Assembly (NCBI RefSeq): GCF_913773725.1
Contig: NZ_CAJYGK010000086.1
Location: forward strand, 124,001 to 188,000
Source of the DNA: an uncultured Aquabacterium sp.
Lineage (GTDB): Bacteria > Pseudomonadota > Gammaproteobacteria > Burkholderiales > Burkholderiaceae_C
DNA length: 64,000 nucleotides
Direction: 5' to 3'
Shown in pieces: positions 1-9,115 of the stretch; the first letter of the stretch is position 1; each line of letters starts with the position of its first letter. Both the position numbers and the translations under genes were made by a program. The notes beneath the pieces are model-generated. The model saw only the letters and a list, made by a program, of their open reading frames with translations, was not told the DNA's origin and did no database searches.

Positions 1-2618
1 GGGGCGCCGAAGGCCGCGCAGATCAGGGCAAGTGGAACCTGGAGGCCAAGGAGGCCGTCGAGGGCCGTGAGGTCAAGCTCAAGCTGTCCGTGCTGGAAGA
101 CGAACAGCATGCCGAGACGCAAAAGACCGACGTGCAGACCGTCGCCTTCCCGTACTTCGGCGGCATCGACTCGCCGGGCTTTCCGAGCAACAAGCAGGGC
201 GACGTGCTGCTGCGCAACGTGCCGATGCAGCGCATCACCGTGCAGGAAGCGGGCCAGAACCGCGAGGTCTGGGTGGCCACCGTGTACGACCTGCAACTGG
301 CCAGCTACGGTGTCTTCCGTGGCCTGACCGACCGCAACGGCCAGCTGGTCGACAGCGGCGCGAAGAGCCTCGACGACAACGTTCCTTACACCCCGGCCTG
401 GCAGGAGCAGATCACCGGCACGCCGCGTGACCAGGTGCTGACCGTGGCCCGCCAGTTCGCCGACAACGCCGACAAGACCAGGGGCAGGTCCATGGTCATC
501 ATCGGCGCGGCCATGAACCACTGGTACCACTGCGACATGAACTACCGCGGCATCATCAACATGCTGATGATGTGCGGCTGCATCGGCCAGTCCGGCGGCG
601 GCTGGGCTCACTATGTGGGCCAGGAAAAGCTGCGCCCGCAGACCGGCTGGACGGCCCTGGCCTTCGCGCTCGACTGGTCGCGCCCGCCGCGCCAGCAGAA
701 CTCCACCAGCTTCTTCTACGCGCACACCGACCAGTGGCGCTATGAAAAGCTCGGCGTGGAAGAGGTGCTCTCGCCGCTGGCCGACAAGTCGCAGTTCGGC
801 GGCAGCATGATCGACTACAACGTGCGCGCCGAGCGCATGGGCTGGCTGCCCTCCGCCCCCCAGCTGCAGACCAACCCGCTGCAGGTGGTCAAGGACGCCG
901 CCGCCGCCGGCCTCGATCCAAAGGATCACGTGGTGAGCGGCCTGAAGAACGGCTCGCTCAAGCTGTCGTGCCACGACCCGGATCACCCCGCCAACTGGCC
1001 GCGCAACATGTTCGTGTGGCGCTCCAACATCCTGGGCTCGTCGGGCAAGGGCCACGAGTACTTCCTCAAGCACCTGCTGGGCACCACCCACGGCGTGCAG
1101 GGCAAGGACCTGGGCGCGGATGAAGCCAAGCCGACCGAGGTGGTCTGGCACGACCAGGCGCCCGAAGGCAAGCTCGACCTGCTGGTCACGCTCGACTTCC
1201 GCATGAGCACCACCTGTCTGTACTCGGACATCGTGCTGCCCACCGCCACCTGGTACGAGAAGAACGACCTCAACACCAGCGACATGCACCCCTTCATCCA
1301 CCCGCTGTCCACCGCGGTGGACCCGGCGTGGGAAGCCCGCTCGGACTGGGAGATCTACAAGGGCTTTGCGAAGAAGTTCAGCGAAGTCTGCGTGAGCCAC
1401 CTGGGCGTGGAGAAGGAAGTGGTGCTGACCCCGCTGATGCACGACTCGCCGGCCGAGCTGGCGCAGCCCTTCGGCGTGCAGGACTGGAAGCGTGGCGAGA
1501 TCGACCTGATCCCGGGCAAGACCGCACCGCAGGTCACCGTGGTCGAACGCGACTACCCCAACACGTTCAAGCGCTTCACCTCGCTCGGCCCCTTGATGAA
1601 CAAGCTGGGCAACGGCGGCAAGGGCATCGGCTGGAACACGCAGGATGAAGTGCACCAGCTGGGTGAACTCAACGGCACCGTGCGCGACGAAGGCGTCAGC
1701 AAGGGCCTGCCGAAGATCGAGACCGACATTGACGCCGCCGAGGTGGTGATGATGCTGGCGCCCGAGACCAACGGCCACGTTGCCGTCAAGGCCTGGGACG
1801 CGCTGTCCAAGCAGACTGGCCGGGAGCACGCGCACCTGGCCCTGCACCGCGAAGACGAAAAGATCCGCTTCCGCGACATCCAGGCTCAGCCGCGCAAGAT
1901 CATCTCGTCGCCGACCTGGTCGGGGCTCGAGAGCGAGAAGGTCTCGTACAACGCCGGCTACACCAACGTGCACGAGCTGATCCCATGGCGCACCCTCACC
2001 GGTCGTCAGCAGTTCTATCAGGACCACCCGTGGATGCAGGCCTTCGGCGAAGGCTTCGTGAGCTACCGCCCGCCCGTGGACCTGAAGACGCTCGACGACA
2101 TCGGCGGCCGCAAGCCCAACGGCAACAAGGAGATCGCGCTCAACTTCATCACCCCGCACCAGAAGTGGGGCATTCACTCGACCTACTCGGACAACCTGCT
2201 GATGCTGACGCTCAACCGCGGCGGCCCGGTGATCTGGCTGAGCGAGGACGACGCGAAGAAAGCCGGCATCGTCGACAACGACTGGGTCGAGCTGTTCAAC
2301 ACCAACGGCGCCATTGCGGCCCGTGCGGTGGTGAGCCAGCGCGTCAACCCGGGCATGGTCATGATGTACCACGCGCAGGAAAAGATCATCAACACCCCGG
2401 GGTCGGAGATCACCGGCACGCGCGGCGGCATCCACAACTCGGTGACCCGCGTCGTGCTCAAGCCGACCCACATGATCGGCGGCTACGCCCAGTTGAGCTA
2501 CGGCTTCAACTACTACGGAACCATCGGCACCAACCGCGACGAATTCGTGCTGGTGCGCAAGATGAACAAGGTCGACTGGCTGGATGGCGAGGCCACCGCT
2601 TCGTCCACTCACGCCTGA
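1..2618 (+). CDS. narG: Respiratory nitrate reductase alpha subunit NarG (partial, 5' end outside window)
   Basis: The reading frame is open from base 3 to the TGA at 2616-2618, giving 871 residues. These are the C-terminal two-thirds of a protein that is usually about 1,250 residues, so the N-terminal [4Fe-4S] ligand region is outside the window. NarG is the molybdenum catalytic subunit that reduces nitrate to nitrite on the cytoplasmic face of the membrane. Family-typical stretches are visible, such as DFRMSTTCLYSDIVLPTATW, ITPHQKWGIHSTYSDN and the C-terminal NRDEFVLVRKMNKVDWLDG. The narH start follows after 19 bp, so the operon order narGHJI is intact. Identification is firm from these stretches and from the neighbours. 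Confidence 0.97.
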   Translation, partial: GAEGRADQGKWNLEAKEAVEGREVKLKLSVLEDEQHAETQKTDVQTVAFPYFGGIDSPGFPSNKQGDVLLRNVPMQRITVQEAGQNREVWVATVYDLQLASYGVFRGLTDRNGQLVDSGAKSLDDNVPYTPAWQEQITGTPRDQVLTVARQFADNADKTRGRSMVIIGAAMNHWYHCDMNYRGIINMLMMCGCIGQSGGGWAHYVGQEKLRPQTGWTALAFALDWSRPPRQQNSTSFFYAHTDQWRYEKLGVEEVLSPLADKSQFGGSMIDYNVRAERMGWLPSAPQLQTNPLQVVKDAAAAGLDPKDHVVSGLKNGSLKLSCHDPDHPANWPRNMFVWRSNILGSSGKGHEYFLKHLLGTTHGVQGKDLGADEAKPTEVVWHDQAPEGKLDLLVTLDFRMSTTCLYSDIVLPTATWYEKNDLNTSDMHPFIHPLSTAVDPAWEARSDWEIYKGFAKKFSEVCVSHLGVEKEVVLTPLMHDSPAELAQPFGVQDWKRGEIDLIPGKTAPQVTVVERDYPNTFKRFTSLGPLMNKLGNGGKGIGWNTQDEVHQLGELNGTVRDEGVSKGLPKIETDIDAAEVVMMLAPETNGHVAVKAWDALSKQTGREHAHLALHREDEKIRFRDIQAQPRKIISSPTWSGLESEKVSYNAGYTNVHELIPWRTLTGRQQFYQDHPWMQAFGEGFVSYRPPVDLKTLDDIGGRKPNGNKEIALNFITPHQKWGIHSTYSDNLLMLTLNRGGPVIWLSEDDAKKAGIVDNDWVELFNTNGAIAARAVVSQRVNPGMVMMYHAQEKIINTPGSEITGTRGGIHNSVTRVVLKPTHMIGGYAQLSYGFNYYGTIGTNRDEFVLVRKMNKVDWLDGEATASSTHA

Positions 2619-2637
2619 CGATCAAGGAGAAGATGTC

Positions 2638-4161
2638 ATGAAAGTCCGCGCCCAGATCGGCATGGTCCTCAACCTGGACAAGTGCATCGGTTGCCACACC
2701 TGCTCGGTGACCTGCAAGAACGTCTGGACCTCTCGCCCCGGCGTCGAGTACGCCTGGTTCAACAACGTCGAAACCAAGCCCGGCATCGGTTACCCCAAGG
2801 AATGGGAGAACCAGGAGAAGTGGAAGGGCGGCTGGATCCGCAAGGCAGACGGCCACATCGAGCCCCGTCAGGGCGGCAAGCTCAGCTTGCTGATGAAGAT
2901 CTTCGCCAACCCGAACCTGCCGCAGATCGACGACTACTACGAGCCCTTCACCTTCGACTACGACCACCTGCAGTCGGCCCCGAAGACCAAGGCCGCCCCC
3001 ACCGCCCGCCCGCGCAGCCTGATCACCGGCCAGCGCATGGAGAAGATCGAGTGGGGCCCGAACTGGGAGGAAATCCTGGGCGGCGAGTTCAGCAAGCGCA
3101 GCAAGGATGCCAACTTCGAGGACATCCAGAAGGACATCTACGGTCAGTTCGAACAGACCTTCATGATGTACCTGCCGCGCCTGTGCGAGCACTGCCTGAA
3201 CCCGGCGTGCGTGGCCTCGTGCCCCTCGGGCTCGATCTACAAGCGCGAGGAAGACGGCATCGTGCTGATCGACCAGGACAAGTGCCGCGGCTGGCGCATG
3301 TGCGTGTCGGGCTGCCCGTACAAGAAGATCTATTACAACTGGCAGTCGGGCAAGGCCGAGAAGTGCATCTTCTGCTATCCGCGCATCGAAGCCGGTCAGC
3401 CGACCGTGTGCTCGGAAACCTGCGTGGGCCGCATCCGCTACCTGGGCGTGCTGCTGTACGACGCAGACCGCATCGAGCAGGCTGCCAGCACCGAGCACGA
3501 CCGTGACCTGTATCAGGCCCAGCTCGACATCTTCCTGGATCCCAACGACCCGAAGGTGATCGAACAGGCCCGCGCCGACGGCGTGCCGGAAGCATGGTTG
3601 ACCGCCGCCCGCAACAGCCCCGTCTACAAGATGGCCGTGGACTGGAAGGTGGCCCTGCCGCTGCACCCCGAGTACCGCACGCTGCCGATGGTCTGGTACA
3701 TCCCGCCCCTCTCGCCCATCCAGGCCGCCGCCCACTCGGGCCACGTCGGCACCAACGGCGAGATCCCGGACGTCAACCAGCTGCGCATCCCGCTGAAGTA
3801 CCTGGCCAACCTGATGACCGCCGGTGACGTGGCCCCGGTGTCGCGCGCCCTGGAACGCATGCTCGCCATGCGCGCCTACATGCGCGGTAAGCACGTCGAC
3901 GGCCAGCCGAACATGAAGGCCATCGACCAGGTAGGCCTGACGCCCGATCTGGTGGAAGACATGTACCAGATCATGGCGATCGCCAACTACGAAGATCGCT
4001 TCGTGATCCCGTCGGCCCACCGCGAGTACGCCGAAGACGCCTTCGACATGAAGGGGGGCTGCGGCTTCTCGTTCGGCAACGGCTGCTCGGACGGTCACAG
4101 CGAGCCCAGCCTGTTCGGTGCCAAGAAGAAGCGCACCATCCCCATCAAGTCGGAGATCTGA
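2638..4161 (+). CDS. narH: Respiratory nitrate reductase beta subunit NarH
   Basis: The protein has 507 residues, close to E. coli NarH (about 512). It is the iron-sulfur electron-transfer subunit between NarI haems and NarG. The first ferredoxin motif has Cys16, Cys19, Cys22 and Cys26 (CIGCHTCSVTC). Further clusters are CEHCLNPACVASC and CRGWRMCVSGCP. In the last motif Trp replaces a Cys, the known NarH feature that makes one centre a [3Fe-4S]. The chosen ATG at 2638 has an AAGGAG ribosome site at 2624-2629 and begins MKVRAQIGMVLNLDKC as in the family. A longer upstream frame exists but lacks this support. Confidence 0.98.
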   Translation: MKVRAQIGMVLNLDKCIGCHTCSVTCKNVWTSRPGVEYAWFNNVETKPGIGYPKEWENQEKWKGGWIRKADGHIEPRQGGKLSLLMKIFANPNLPQIDDYYEPFTFDYDHLQSAPKTKAAPTARPRSLITGQRMEKIEWGPNWEEILGGEFSKRSKDANFEDIQKDIYGQFEQTFMMYLPRLCEHCLNPACVASCPSGSIYKREEDGIVLIDQDKCRGWRMCVSGCPYKKIYYNWQSGKAEKCIFCYPRIEAGQPTVCSETCVGRIRYLGVLLYDADRIEQAASTEHDRDLYQAQLDIFLDPNDPKVIEQARADGVPEAWLTAARNSPVYKMAVDWKVALPLHPEYRTLPMVWYIPPLSPIQAAAHSGHVGTNGEIPDVNQLRIPLKYLANLMTAGDVAPVSRALERMLAMRAYMRGKHVDGQPNMKAIDQVGLTPDLVEDMYQIMAIANYEDRFVIPSAHREYAEDAFDMKGGCGFSFGNGCSDGHSEPSLFGAKKKRTIPIKSEI

Positions 4162-4164
4162 GCC

Positions 4165-4896
4165 ATGAGCGACATCCTGAATGCCGATCTGGCCGTGGCC
4201 CCCGCCGCCACCCCGGCGCGCAGCCTGCGTGCCCTGGCACGCCTGCTGTCCTATCCGGACGCGACCCAGCGCGAACACCTGGGCGAGCTGGCCCAGGCCC
4301 TGCGTGACGAGCGCTGGCTGTCGACCGACCGCCAGGCCGGTCTGGCTCGGCTGGTGAGCCAGCTGCAGCACAGCGATCCGTACGAGGTCGAGTCCGACTA
4401 CGTGGAGTTGTTCGACCGGGGCCGCGCCACCTCGCTGCACCTGTTCGAACACGTGCACGGCGATTCGCGCGACCGCGGCCAGGCCATGGTCGACCTGATC
4501 CGCACCTACGAGGAAGCCGGCCTGCACCTGCACCCCGACCAGGGTGGCGAGCTGCCCGACTACCTGCCCCTGGTGCTCGAGTTCGTCTCGACGCTGGAAG
4601 GCCCGGCCGCACGCGACTTCACCAGTGAGTTCGCCCACATCCTGAACGCGCTGTACGCGGCGCTGCTGAAACGGCGCAGCCTGTATGCCCACATCCCGGC
4701 GGCGGTGCTCGAGCTGATGGCGCAGGCCATCGAGCCGACCGAAGTCACCGAGGACGAAGCCCTGGACGACGCCTGGCAGGAGCCGGATGCCTTCGGCGGC
4801 TGCAGCAGCCGCGGCCAGCAGCGCCCCGACGTTCCCCAACCCATCCACATCGTGCGCAAGCAAGCCGCTGCGCCGCAACGAGGAGCATCAGCATGA
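4165..4896 (+). CDS. narJ: Nitrate reductase assembly chaperone NarJ
   Basis: A 243-residue protein of the TorD/NarJ chaperone family, which binds apo-NarG and helps insert the molybdenum cofactor before membrane docking. The typical core begins ALARLLSYPDATQREHLGEL, followed by the ESDYVELFDRGRATSLHLFEHVHGDSRDRGQ region. The gene starts 3 bp after the narH stop and its own stop overlaps the narI start as ATGA, so translation is probably coupled. It is not part of the mature enzyme. Confidence 0.96.
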   Translation: MSDILNADLAVAPAATPARSLRALARLLSYPDATQREHLGELAQALRDERWLSTDRQAGLARLVSQLQHSDPYEVESDYVELFDRGRATSLHLFEHVHGDSRDRGQAMVDLIRTYEEAGLHLHPDQGGELPDYLPLVLEFVSTLEGPAARDFTSEFAHILNALYAALLKRRSLYAHIPAAVLELMAQAIEPTEVTEDEALDDAWQEPDAFGGCSSRGQQRPDVPQPIHIVRKQAAAPQRGASA

Positions 4897-5594
4897 GCCT
4901 CACCCACCAGTTCTTCTTCGGGATCTATCCCTACATCGCCATGGTCGTGTTCCTGCTGGGCAGCCTGGTGCGTTTCGACCGCGACCAATACACCTGGCGC
5001 AGCGAATCCAGCCAGATGCTCTCGGGCGGCCTGCTGCGTGCCGGCTCCAACCTGTTCCACCTGGGCATCATCGGCCTGTTCTTCGGCCACCTGGTCGGCA
5101 TGCTGACCCCGGCCGACCTGGTGCACGCCCTGGGTGTGTCGGCCTCGCAGAAGCAGATGCTGGCCGTCGTGGCCGGTGGCACGCTCGGCAGCCTGTGCCT
5201 GATCGGCCTGCTGATGCTGATTGCCCGCCGCCTGAACGACCGGCGTGTGCGCGCCACCTCCAAGCCGCGTGACTTCGTCGTGCTGTTCTGGATCCTGGGC
5301 ACCCTGCTGCTCGGCCTGTCGACCGTGCCGCTGTCGCTGCAGCACCGCGATGGCGAAACCATGCTGCAGCTGATGGCCTGGGCTCAGCACATCGTGACCT
5401 TCCGCGGGGACGCCGCCAGCATGATTGCCGACGTGTCGACCGTCTTCAAGGTCCACATGGTCGCGGGCATGACGCTGTTCATCCTCTTCCCCTTCACGCG
5501 CCTCGTGCACGTGTGGAGCGGCTTCGCCTCGGTGGGCTACGTTGCCCGTCCGTGGCAGCTCGTCCGCAGCCGTCGCACCGGTCTGCCGCGTTGA
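4893..5594 (+). CDS. narI: Respiratory nitrate reductase gamma subunit NarI
   Basis: A 233-residue membrane cytochrome b. NarI oxidises quinol and passes electrons through two b haems to NarH. It begins MSLTHQFFFGIYPYIAMVVF, a membrane segment typical of the family, and has about five hydrophobic segments with conserved histidines such as NLFHLGIIGLFFGH and KVHMVAGMTLF. Length matches the family (about 225-240). The start overlaps the narJ stop by 4 bp. A 36-bp gap separates it from the next co-directional gene. Confidence 0.97.
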   Translation: MSLTHQFFFGIYPYIAMVVFLLGSLVRFDRDQYTWRSESSQMLSGGLLRAGSNLFHLGIIGLFFGHLVGMLTPADLVHALGVSASQKQMLAVVAGGTLGSLCLIGLLMLIARRLNDRRVRATSKPRDFVVLFWILGTLLLGLSTVPLSLQHRDGETMLQLMAWAQHIVTFRGDAASMIADVSTVFKVHMVAGMTLFILFPFTRLVHVWSGFASVGYVARPWQLVRSRRTGLPR

Positions 5595-5630
5595 AACGCC
5601 CCGTGCGAACCGCCTGAAAGGCCCCTCATC

Positions 5631-6428
5631 ATGGACCTCCCCATCCCATCGTCTCCCGTGCTGCAGTCGATCCTGCGCGTGGGCCCCGACGTGCTCCACC
5701 CCGAGCCCGCCGCACTGACCGAGGCGGAGCGCCGCCAGATCGCCAGCCTGGCGCTGCTGCGTCTGGCCGCGATCGAAGACGGCCTGCTCGACGCCGATGA
5801 CCCGGCGCCGGTGGAAGGCGTGCTGAGCGAGGCCGCGGCCGACGCCATCGACGCCTGGCTCGCCCGCCACATCACCCTGCCCGAGCCCGACGAGGCCACG
5901 TGCCGCCGCTACCATGCCGCCCACAGCGCCCGTTACGCGCAGGGCGAGCGGGTCCAGGCGCGCCACATCCTGTTTGCCGTCACCGAGGGCGTGGACGTGC
6001 AGGCGCTGCGGCAGCGCGCCGAGCAGGTGCTGATCGCCGTGCGCGCCGCACCCGAGACCTTTGCCGAGCAGGCCCGTGCGCTGTCCAACTGCCCCAGCGG
6101 GGCGGACGGCGGTGTGCTGGGCTGGCTGACGGCCGAGGAATGCGCACCGGAGTTCGCTCGCGAACTCTTCGGTCAGGACGAGGCGCAGGCCCACATCGGC
6201 GTGCTGCCGCGGCTGGTTCACAGCCGCTTCGGCCTGCACGTGGTGGAGGTCAGCGAGCGCGAACCGGGCATCCAGCCCCCGTTCGAGGCCGTGCAGCAAG
6301 CCGTGGCGCAGGCGCTCAAGCAGCAGGCCTTTGCCACCGCCCTGCGTCAGGCTTGTGCCGTGCTCGCCGCACAGCACGGGGTGGAAGGCGCCGACATCGA
6401 CGCGGCCACGTCGCCGCTGCTGCAGTGA
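5631..6428 (+). CDS. Parvulin-type peptidyl-prolyl isomerase of the nar operon
   Basis: A 265-residue protein. An N-terminal helical part (residues about 1-105) is followed by a parvulin/PpiC domain (about 105-205) with the characteristic ARHILFAV opening and SNCPSGADGGVLGWL signature. No signal peptide is apparent, so it probably acts in the cytoplasm. Similar parvulins lie downstream of narI in other proteobacterial nar operons and are thought to help fold or assemble the reductase; that role is inferred here. It lies 36 bp after narI and 17 bp before the carbonic anhydrase gene. Confidence 0.88.
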   Translation: MDLPIPSSPVLQSILRVGPDVLHPEPAALTEAERRQIASLALLRLAAIEDGLLDADDPAPVEGVLSEAAADAIDAWLARHITLPEPDEATCRRYHAAHSARYAQGERVQARHILFAVTEGVDVQALRQRAEQVLIAVRAAPETFAEQARALSNCPSGADGGVLGWLTAEECAPEFARELFGQDEAQAHIGVLPRLVHSRFGLHVVEVSEREPGIQPPFEAVQQAVAQALKQQAFATALRQACAVLAAQHGVEGADIDAATSPLLQ

Positions 6429-6445
6429 GCGTGGAAGGTCCCGCC

Positions 6446-7141
6446 ATGGACGACCTGCTGCAGCGTCTGCGACGCTTCCACGACGACTTCTTTCCGCAGC
6501 ACCAGTCGCGCTTCCAGACGCTGGTGACGGACGGTCAGCATCCGACCACGCTGTTCATCGGCTGCTCCGATTCGCGCCTCGTGCCTTACCTGCTCACGGG
6601 CGCAGGGCCGGGCGAGCTGTTCATCGTGCGCAACGTCGGCGCACTCGTGCCGCCCTACATGGGGCTGCACGGCCTGCATGGCACGGCGGCGGCCATCGAG
6701 TTCGCGATGTTGAACCTCAAGGTGTCACGCATCGTGGTGTGCGGCCACTCGCACTGCGGCGCCATGAAGGCGCTGTACGAAGAAGTGCCCGCCGAAGCCC
6801 GCAACCTGCAGGGTTGGCTCGACATGGCCCGTGAGGCTGCGCTGCCCGTGCAGGTGACACCCGAAGCGTTGCGGCGCACCGAGCAACGCGCCGTGGTGCT
6901 GCAGCTCGAGCGGCTGATGGACTACCCCATGGTGCGCGCGCGGGTGGAGCGCCGTGAGGTCACGCTGCACGGCTGGCATTACGTGATCGAGGATGGTGAG
7001 GTGCATGTCTTCGATGTGCGGACCGGGCAGTTTCTGCCGGCCTCGCAGGCCAGTCACAGCGGCACCGGCCCGTATCACGAGCCACCGGCCGACGACGCGG
7101 TGGTGTTCAACGAAATCGACACGCGCTGGGGCGAGCACTGA
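6446..7141 (+). CDS. Beta-class carbonic anhydrase
   Basis: A 231-residue beta carbonic anhydrase, interconverting CO2 and bicarbonate. The zinc site is visible: Cys40 and Asp42 in CSDSR, then His101 and Cys104 in GHSHCGAMKAL. The frame is open further upstream, but the ATG at 6446 gives the family-typical N-terminus MDDLLQRLRRFHDDFFPQH and does not overlap the parvulin gene. It sits inside the nar operon between the parvulin and the Crp/Fnr gene, an unusual place for this enzyme; dabAB, another inorganic-carbon system, lies about 16 kb away. Confidence 0.93.
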   Translation: MDDLLQRLRRFHDDFFPQHQSRFQTLVTDGQHPTTLFIGCSDSRLVPYLLTGAGPGELFIVRNVGALVPPYMGLHGLHGTAAAIEFAMLNLKVSRIVVCGHSHCGAMKALYEEVPAEARNLQGWLDMAREAALPVQVTPEALRRTEQRAVVLQLERLMDYPMVRARVERREVTLHGWHYVIEDGEVHVFDVRTGQFLPASQASHSGTGPYHEPPADDAVVFNEIDTRWGEH

Positions 7142-7172
7142 GCCCGCCGAAGCGCGCAGGAGCCTTGCGACC

Positions 7173-7889
7173 ATGCCCATGGACACGAGCGGCGCCGCTG
7201 CCCGCCTGGCTGAGAACGCCGCCTTTTCGCGGCTCGACCATGCGCGGCTGGTCGATCTGATGGCGCAGTGCGAACTCCGCTCGATCCCGCGCGGCGGGGA
7301 GGTGTTCTCGGCCGGCAGCCTCTGCGAAGGACTGCATGCGGTGCTGGACGGCCAGGTCAAGGTCTACGCGCGCGCCCCGGATGGCCATGAGAAGGTGATC
7401 GACGTGGTGGGCCGGGGCGAGACGCTGCCCGGCACGCACATGACCCACGCCGAAACACACCAGCACCATGCGCAGGCGCTGACGGCCGCCGTGGTGCTCA
7501 TCGTGCCGGGCGACGTGCTGCGGATGGAACTGCAGCGTGATCCCGAGATGGCCACGCGCCTGCTGGACGATGCGGCCCGACAGGTACGTCGCATGATGCG
7601 CGAGATCGAGGCCACCACACTGCGCACCGCCATGGAACGGGTGTGCAGCTATCTGCTGCACCTGCCGACGCTGGCCCGGTCGGCTCCCACCGCAGAGGCG
7701 CCGTCGGATGAGGGTGAGCAGCGGCTGGTCGAGCTGCCGGTCAGCAAGAACACGGTGGCATCGTTGTTGTCGATCACCCCCGAACACTTCTCCCGTATCC
7801 TGCGCGAGCTGCACCTGGCCAGGCTGATTCACATGCACCGTCGCGAAATCTGCATCCCGCATCCCGAGCGGCTGGCCATCCAGCGATGA
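7173..7889 (+). CDS. Crp/Fnr-family transcriptional regulator, Dnr-like
   Basis: A 238-residue protein with an N-terminal cyclic-nucleotide-binding-like beta barrel (about residues 15-130), a long dimer helix and a C-terminal winged helix-turn-helix around LPVSKNTVASLLSITPEHFS. It lacks the N-terminal cysteine cluster of oxygen-sensing Fnr: only two isolated Cys are seen in the sensor half. It is therefore more like Dnr/NnrR nitric-oxide regulators. The location between nar genes and nnrS fits this. The chosen ATG at 7173 follows a GGAG at 7159-7162. The FNR-type palindrome upstream of nrdD at 15110 is a plausible target. Confidence 0.9.
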   Translation: MPMDTSGAAARLAENAAFSRLDHARLVDLMAQCELRSIPRGGEVFSAGSLCEGLHAVLDGQVKVYARAPDGHEKVIDVVGRGETLPGTHMTHAETHQHHAQALTAAVVLIVPGDVLRMELQRDPEMATRLLDDAARQVRRMMREIEATTLRTAMERVCSYLLHLPTLARSAPTAEAPSDEGEQRLVELPVSKNTVASLLSITPEHFSRILRELHLARLIHMHRREICIPHPERLAIQR

Positions 7890-9115
7890 AGCCCACCCGC
7901 CCGGCCGAGCCCGGTCCCCTGCGACTGGCCCACCTGTTGTGGGCTCCCCACCGCCTTGGCTTCTTTCTGGCGGCCCTGAACCTGCTGGCCGTCTCGGGCT
8001 GGTGGGCCTGGTTCAACGCCCTGCGCTGGACGGGCCACCCCGGCATGGCCCTGCCTCCCGGCTGGCTGCACGCGCAGCTGATGGTCGGTGCCTTCATGCC
8101 GCTGTACTTCACCGGCTTTCTGTTCACCGCCGGCCCGCGCTGGCTGAACGTGACGGCGCCCACGGCACCGCAGCTGCTGCGCGGCAGCGTGGCGCTGTGC
8201 GCCGGGTGGTGGGTCGCAGCCATTGGCGCATATTGGCACCCTGCCTGGACCAGTGCCGGGCTGCTGCTGAGCCTGCTGGGCTGGCTGGACCTGCTGGTCC
8301 GCTTCATCGGGCTGCTGCGCCAGAGCCGGCAGGAGGACACCCTGCATGCCCGTTTGATTGCCGTGTCGGGCTGTGTGGGCGCCGTGCTGCTGGCGGTGTC
8401 TGCGGTGGCCCTGCAGCAAGGCGCCTGGCCGCTGTGGCACGCCACGTTGCTGGGCCTGCTGTGGTTCTGGATCGCCCCAGTGTTCGTGGTGGCGCTGCAC
8501 CGCATGATTCCCTTCTTCACGGCCGCGGCCATGCCGGCGCTCGACGCGTGGCGCCCGAACTGGCTGCTGTGGACGCTGCTGACCGGCCTGTGGGCCCAGG
8601 GCGTCCTGCACGTCGGGGATGCGCTCGGGGTGCTGCCCCGCGCGACGCTGCCCGGCCACGTGCGCCCGGCTCTGGCACTGCCTTGGGGCCTGCTCGTGAT
8701 CGCCCTGGGCGTGCGCTGGGGCCTGGTCCAGAGCCTGCGCATTCGCCTGCTCGCCATGCTGCACCTGGGCTTTGTCTGGCTGGGCGTGGCCTTTCTGCTC
8801 GAGCTCCACGCCGATCCGCTGCTGGCCGTGCATGCACTGGCCATCGGATCGCTGGGTTCGCTGCTCATGGCCATGGTGACCCGTGTGAGTTGCGGCCACG
8901 GCGGCCGCACGCTGGTGGCCGACGACTTCGTCTGGGCGGTGTTCCTGGCCCTTCAGGCCGTGGCCCTCACCCGACTGGCCGCCCAGCTGTGGCCTGCGGC
9001 CGCGCCGTGGCTGACCATCGGGGCCGCGTGGGGCTGGATGGCGGTGGCGGGCGTGTGGTCCGTGCGGCTGATCCGCTGGTACCTGCGCCCCCGGGTCGAC
9101 GGGCGGCCGGGCTGA
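7886..9115 (+). CDS. nnrS: NnrS family haem-copper membrane protein
   Basis: A 409-residue polytopic membrane protein with about 12 hydrophobic segments. NnrS proteins are regulated with denitrification genes and protect cells during nitric-oxide stress. Family features include HRLGFFLAALNLL near the N-terminus, the GWLHAQLMVGAFMPLYFTGF segment, LHRMIPFFTAAA, and a late MAMVTRVSCGHGGR segment. The start overlaps the stop of the Crp/Fnr gene (ATGA at 7886), so the two are co-translated. Its stop abuts the stop of convergent ubiT with no gap: TGATCA at 9113-9118 serves both. Confidence 0.93.
   Translation: MKPTRPAEPGPLRLAHLLWAPHRLGFFLAALNLLAVSGWWAWFNALRWTGHPGMALPPGWLHAQLMVGAFMPLYFTGFLFTAGPRWLNVTAPTAPQLLRGSVALCAGWWVAAIGAYWHPAWTSAGLLLSLLGWLDLLVRFIGLLRQSRQEDTLHARLIAVSGCVGAVLLAVSAVALQQGAWPLWHATLLGLLWFWIAPVFVVALHRMIPFFTAAAMPALDAWRPNWLLWTLLTGLWAQGVLHVGDALGVLPRATLPGHVRPALALPWGLLVIALGVRWGLVQSLRIRLLAMLHLGFVWLGVAFLLELHADPLLAVHALAIGSLGSLLMAMVTRVSCGHGGRTLVADDFVWAVFLALQAVALTRLAAQLWPAAAPWLTIGAAWGWMAVAGVWSVRLIRWYLRPRVDGRPG

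Noticed and set aside
2506-4878. Very long minus-strand ORF (790 residues) antisense to narG-narJ
   Set aside because: It is a shadow of high-GC coding DNA: low-complexity His/Gln/Arg/Val composition, no domain, and narH and narJ on the other strand are certain.
4560-6377. Minus-strand ORF of 605 residues opposite narJ, narI and the parvulin gene
   Set aside because: Same reason: composition typical of antisense high-GC frames and no recognisable motif.
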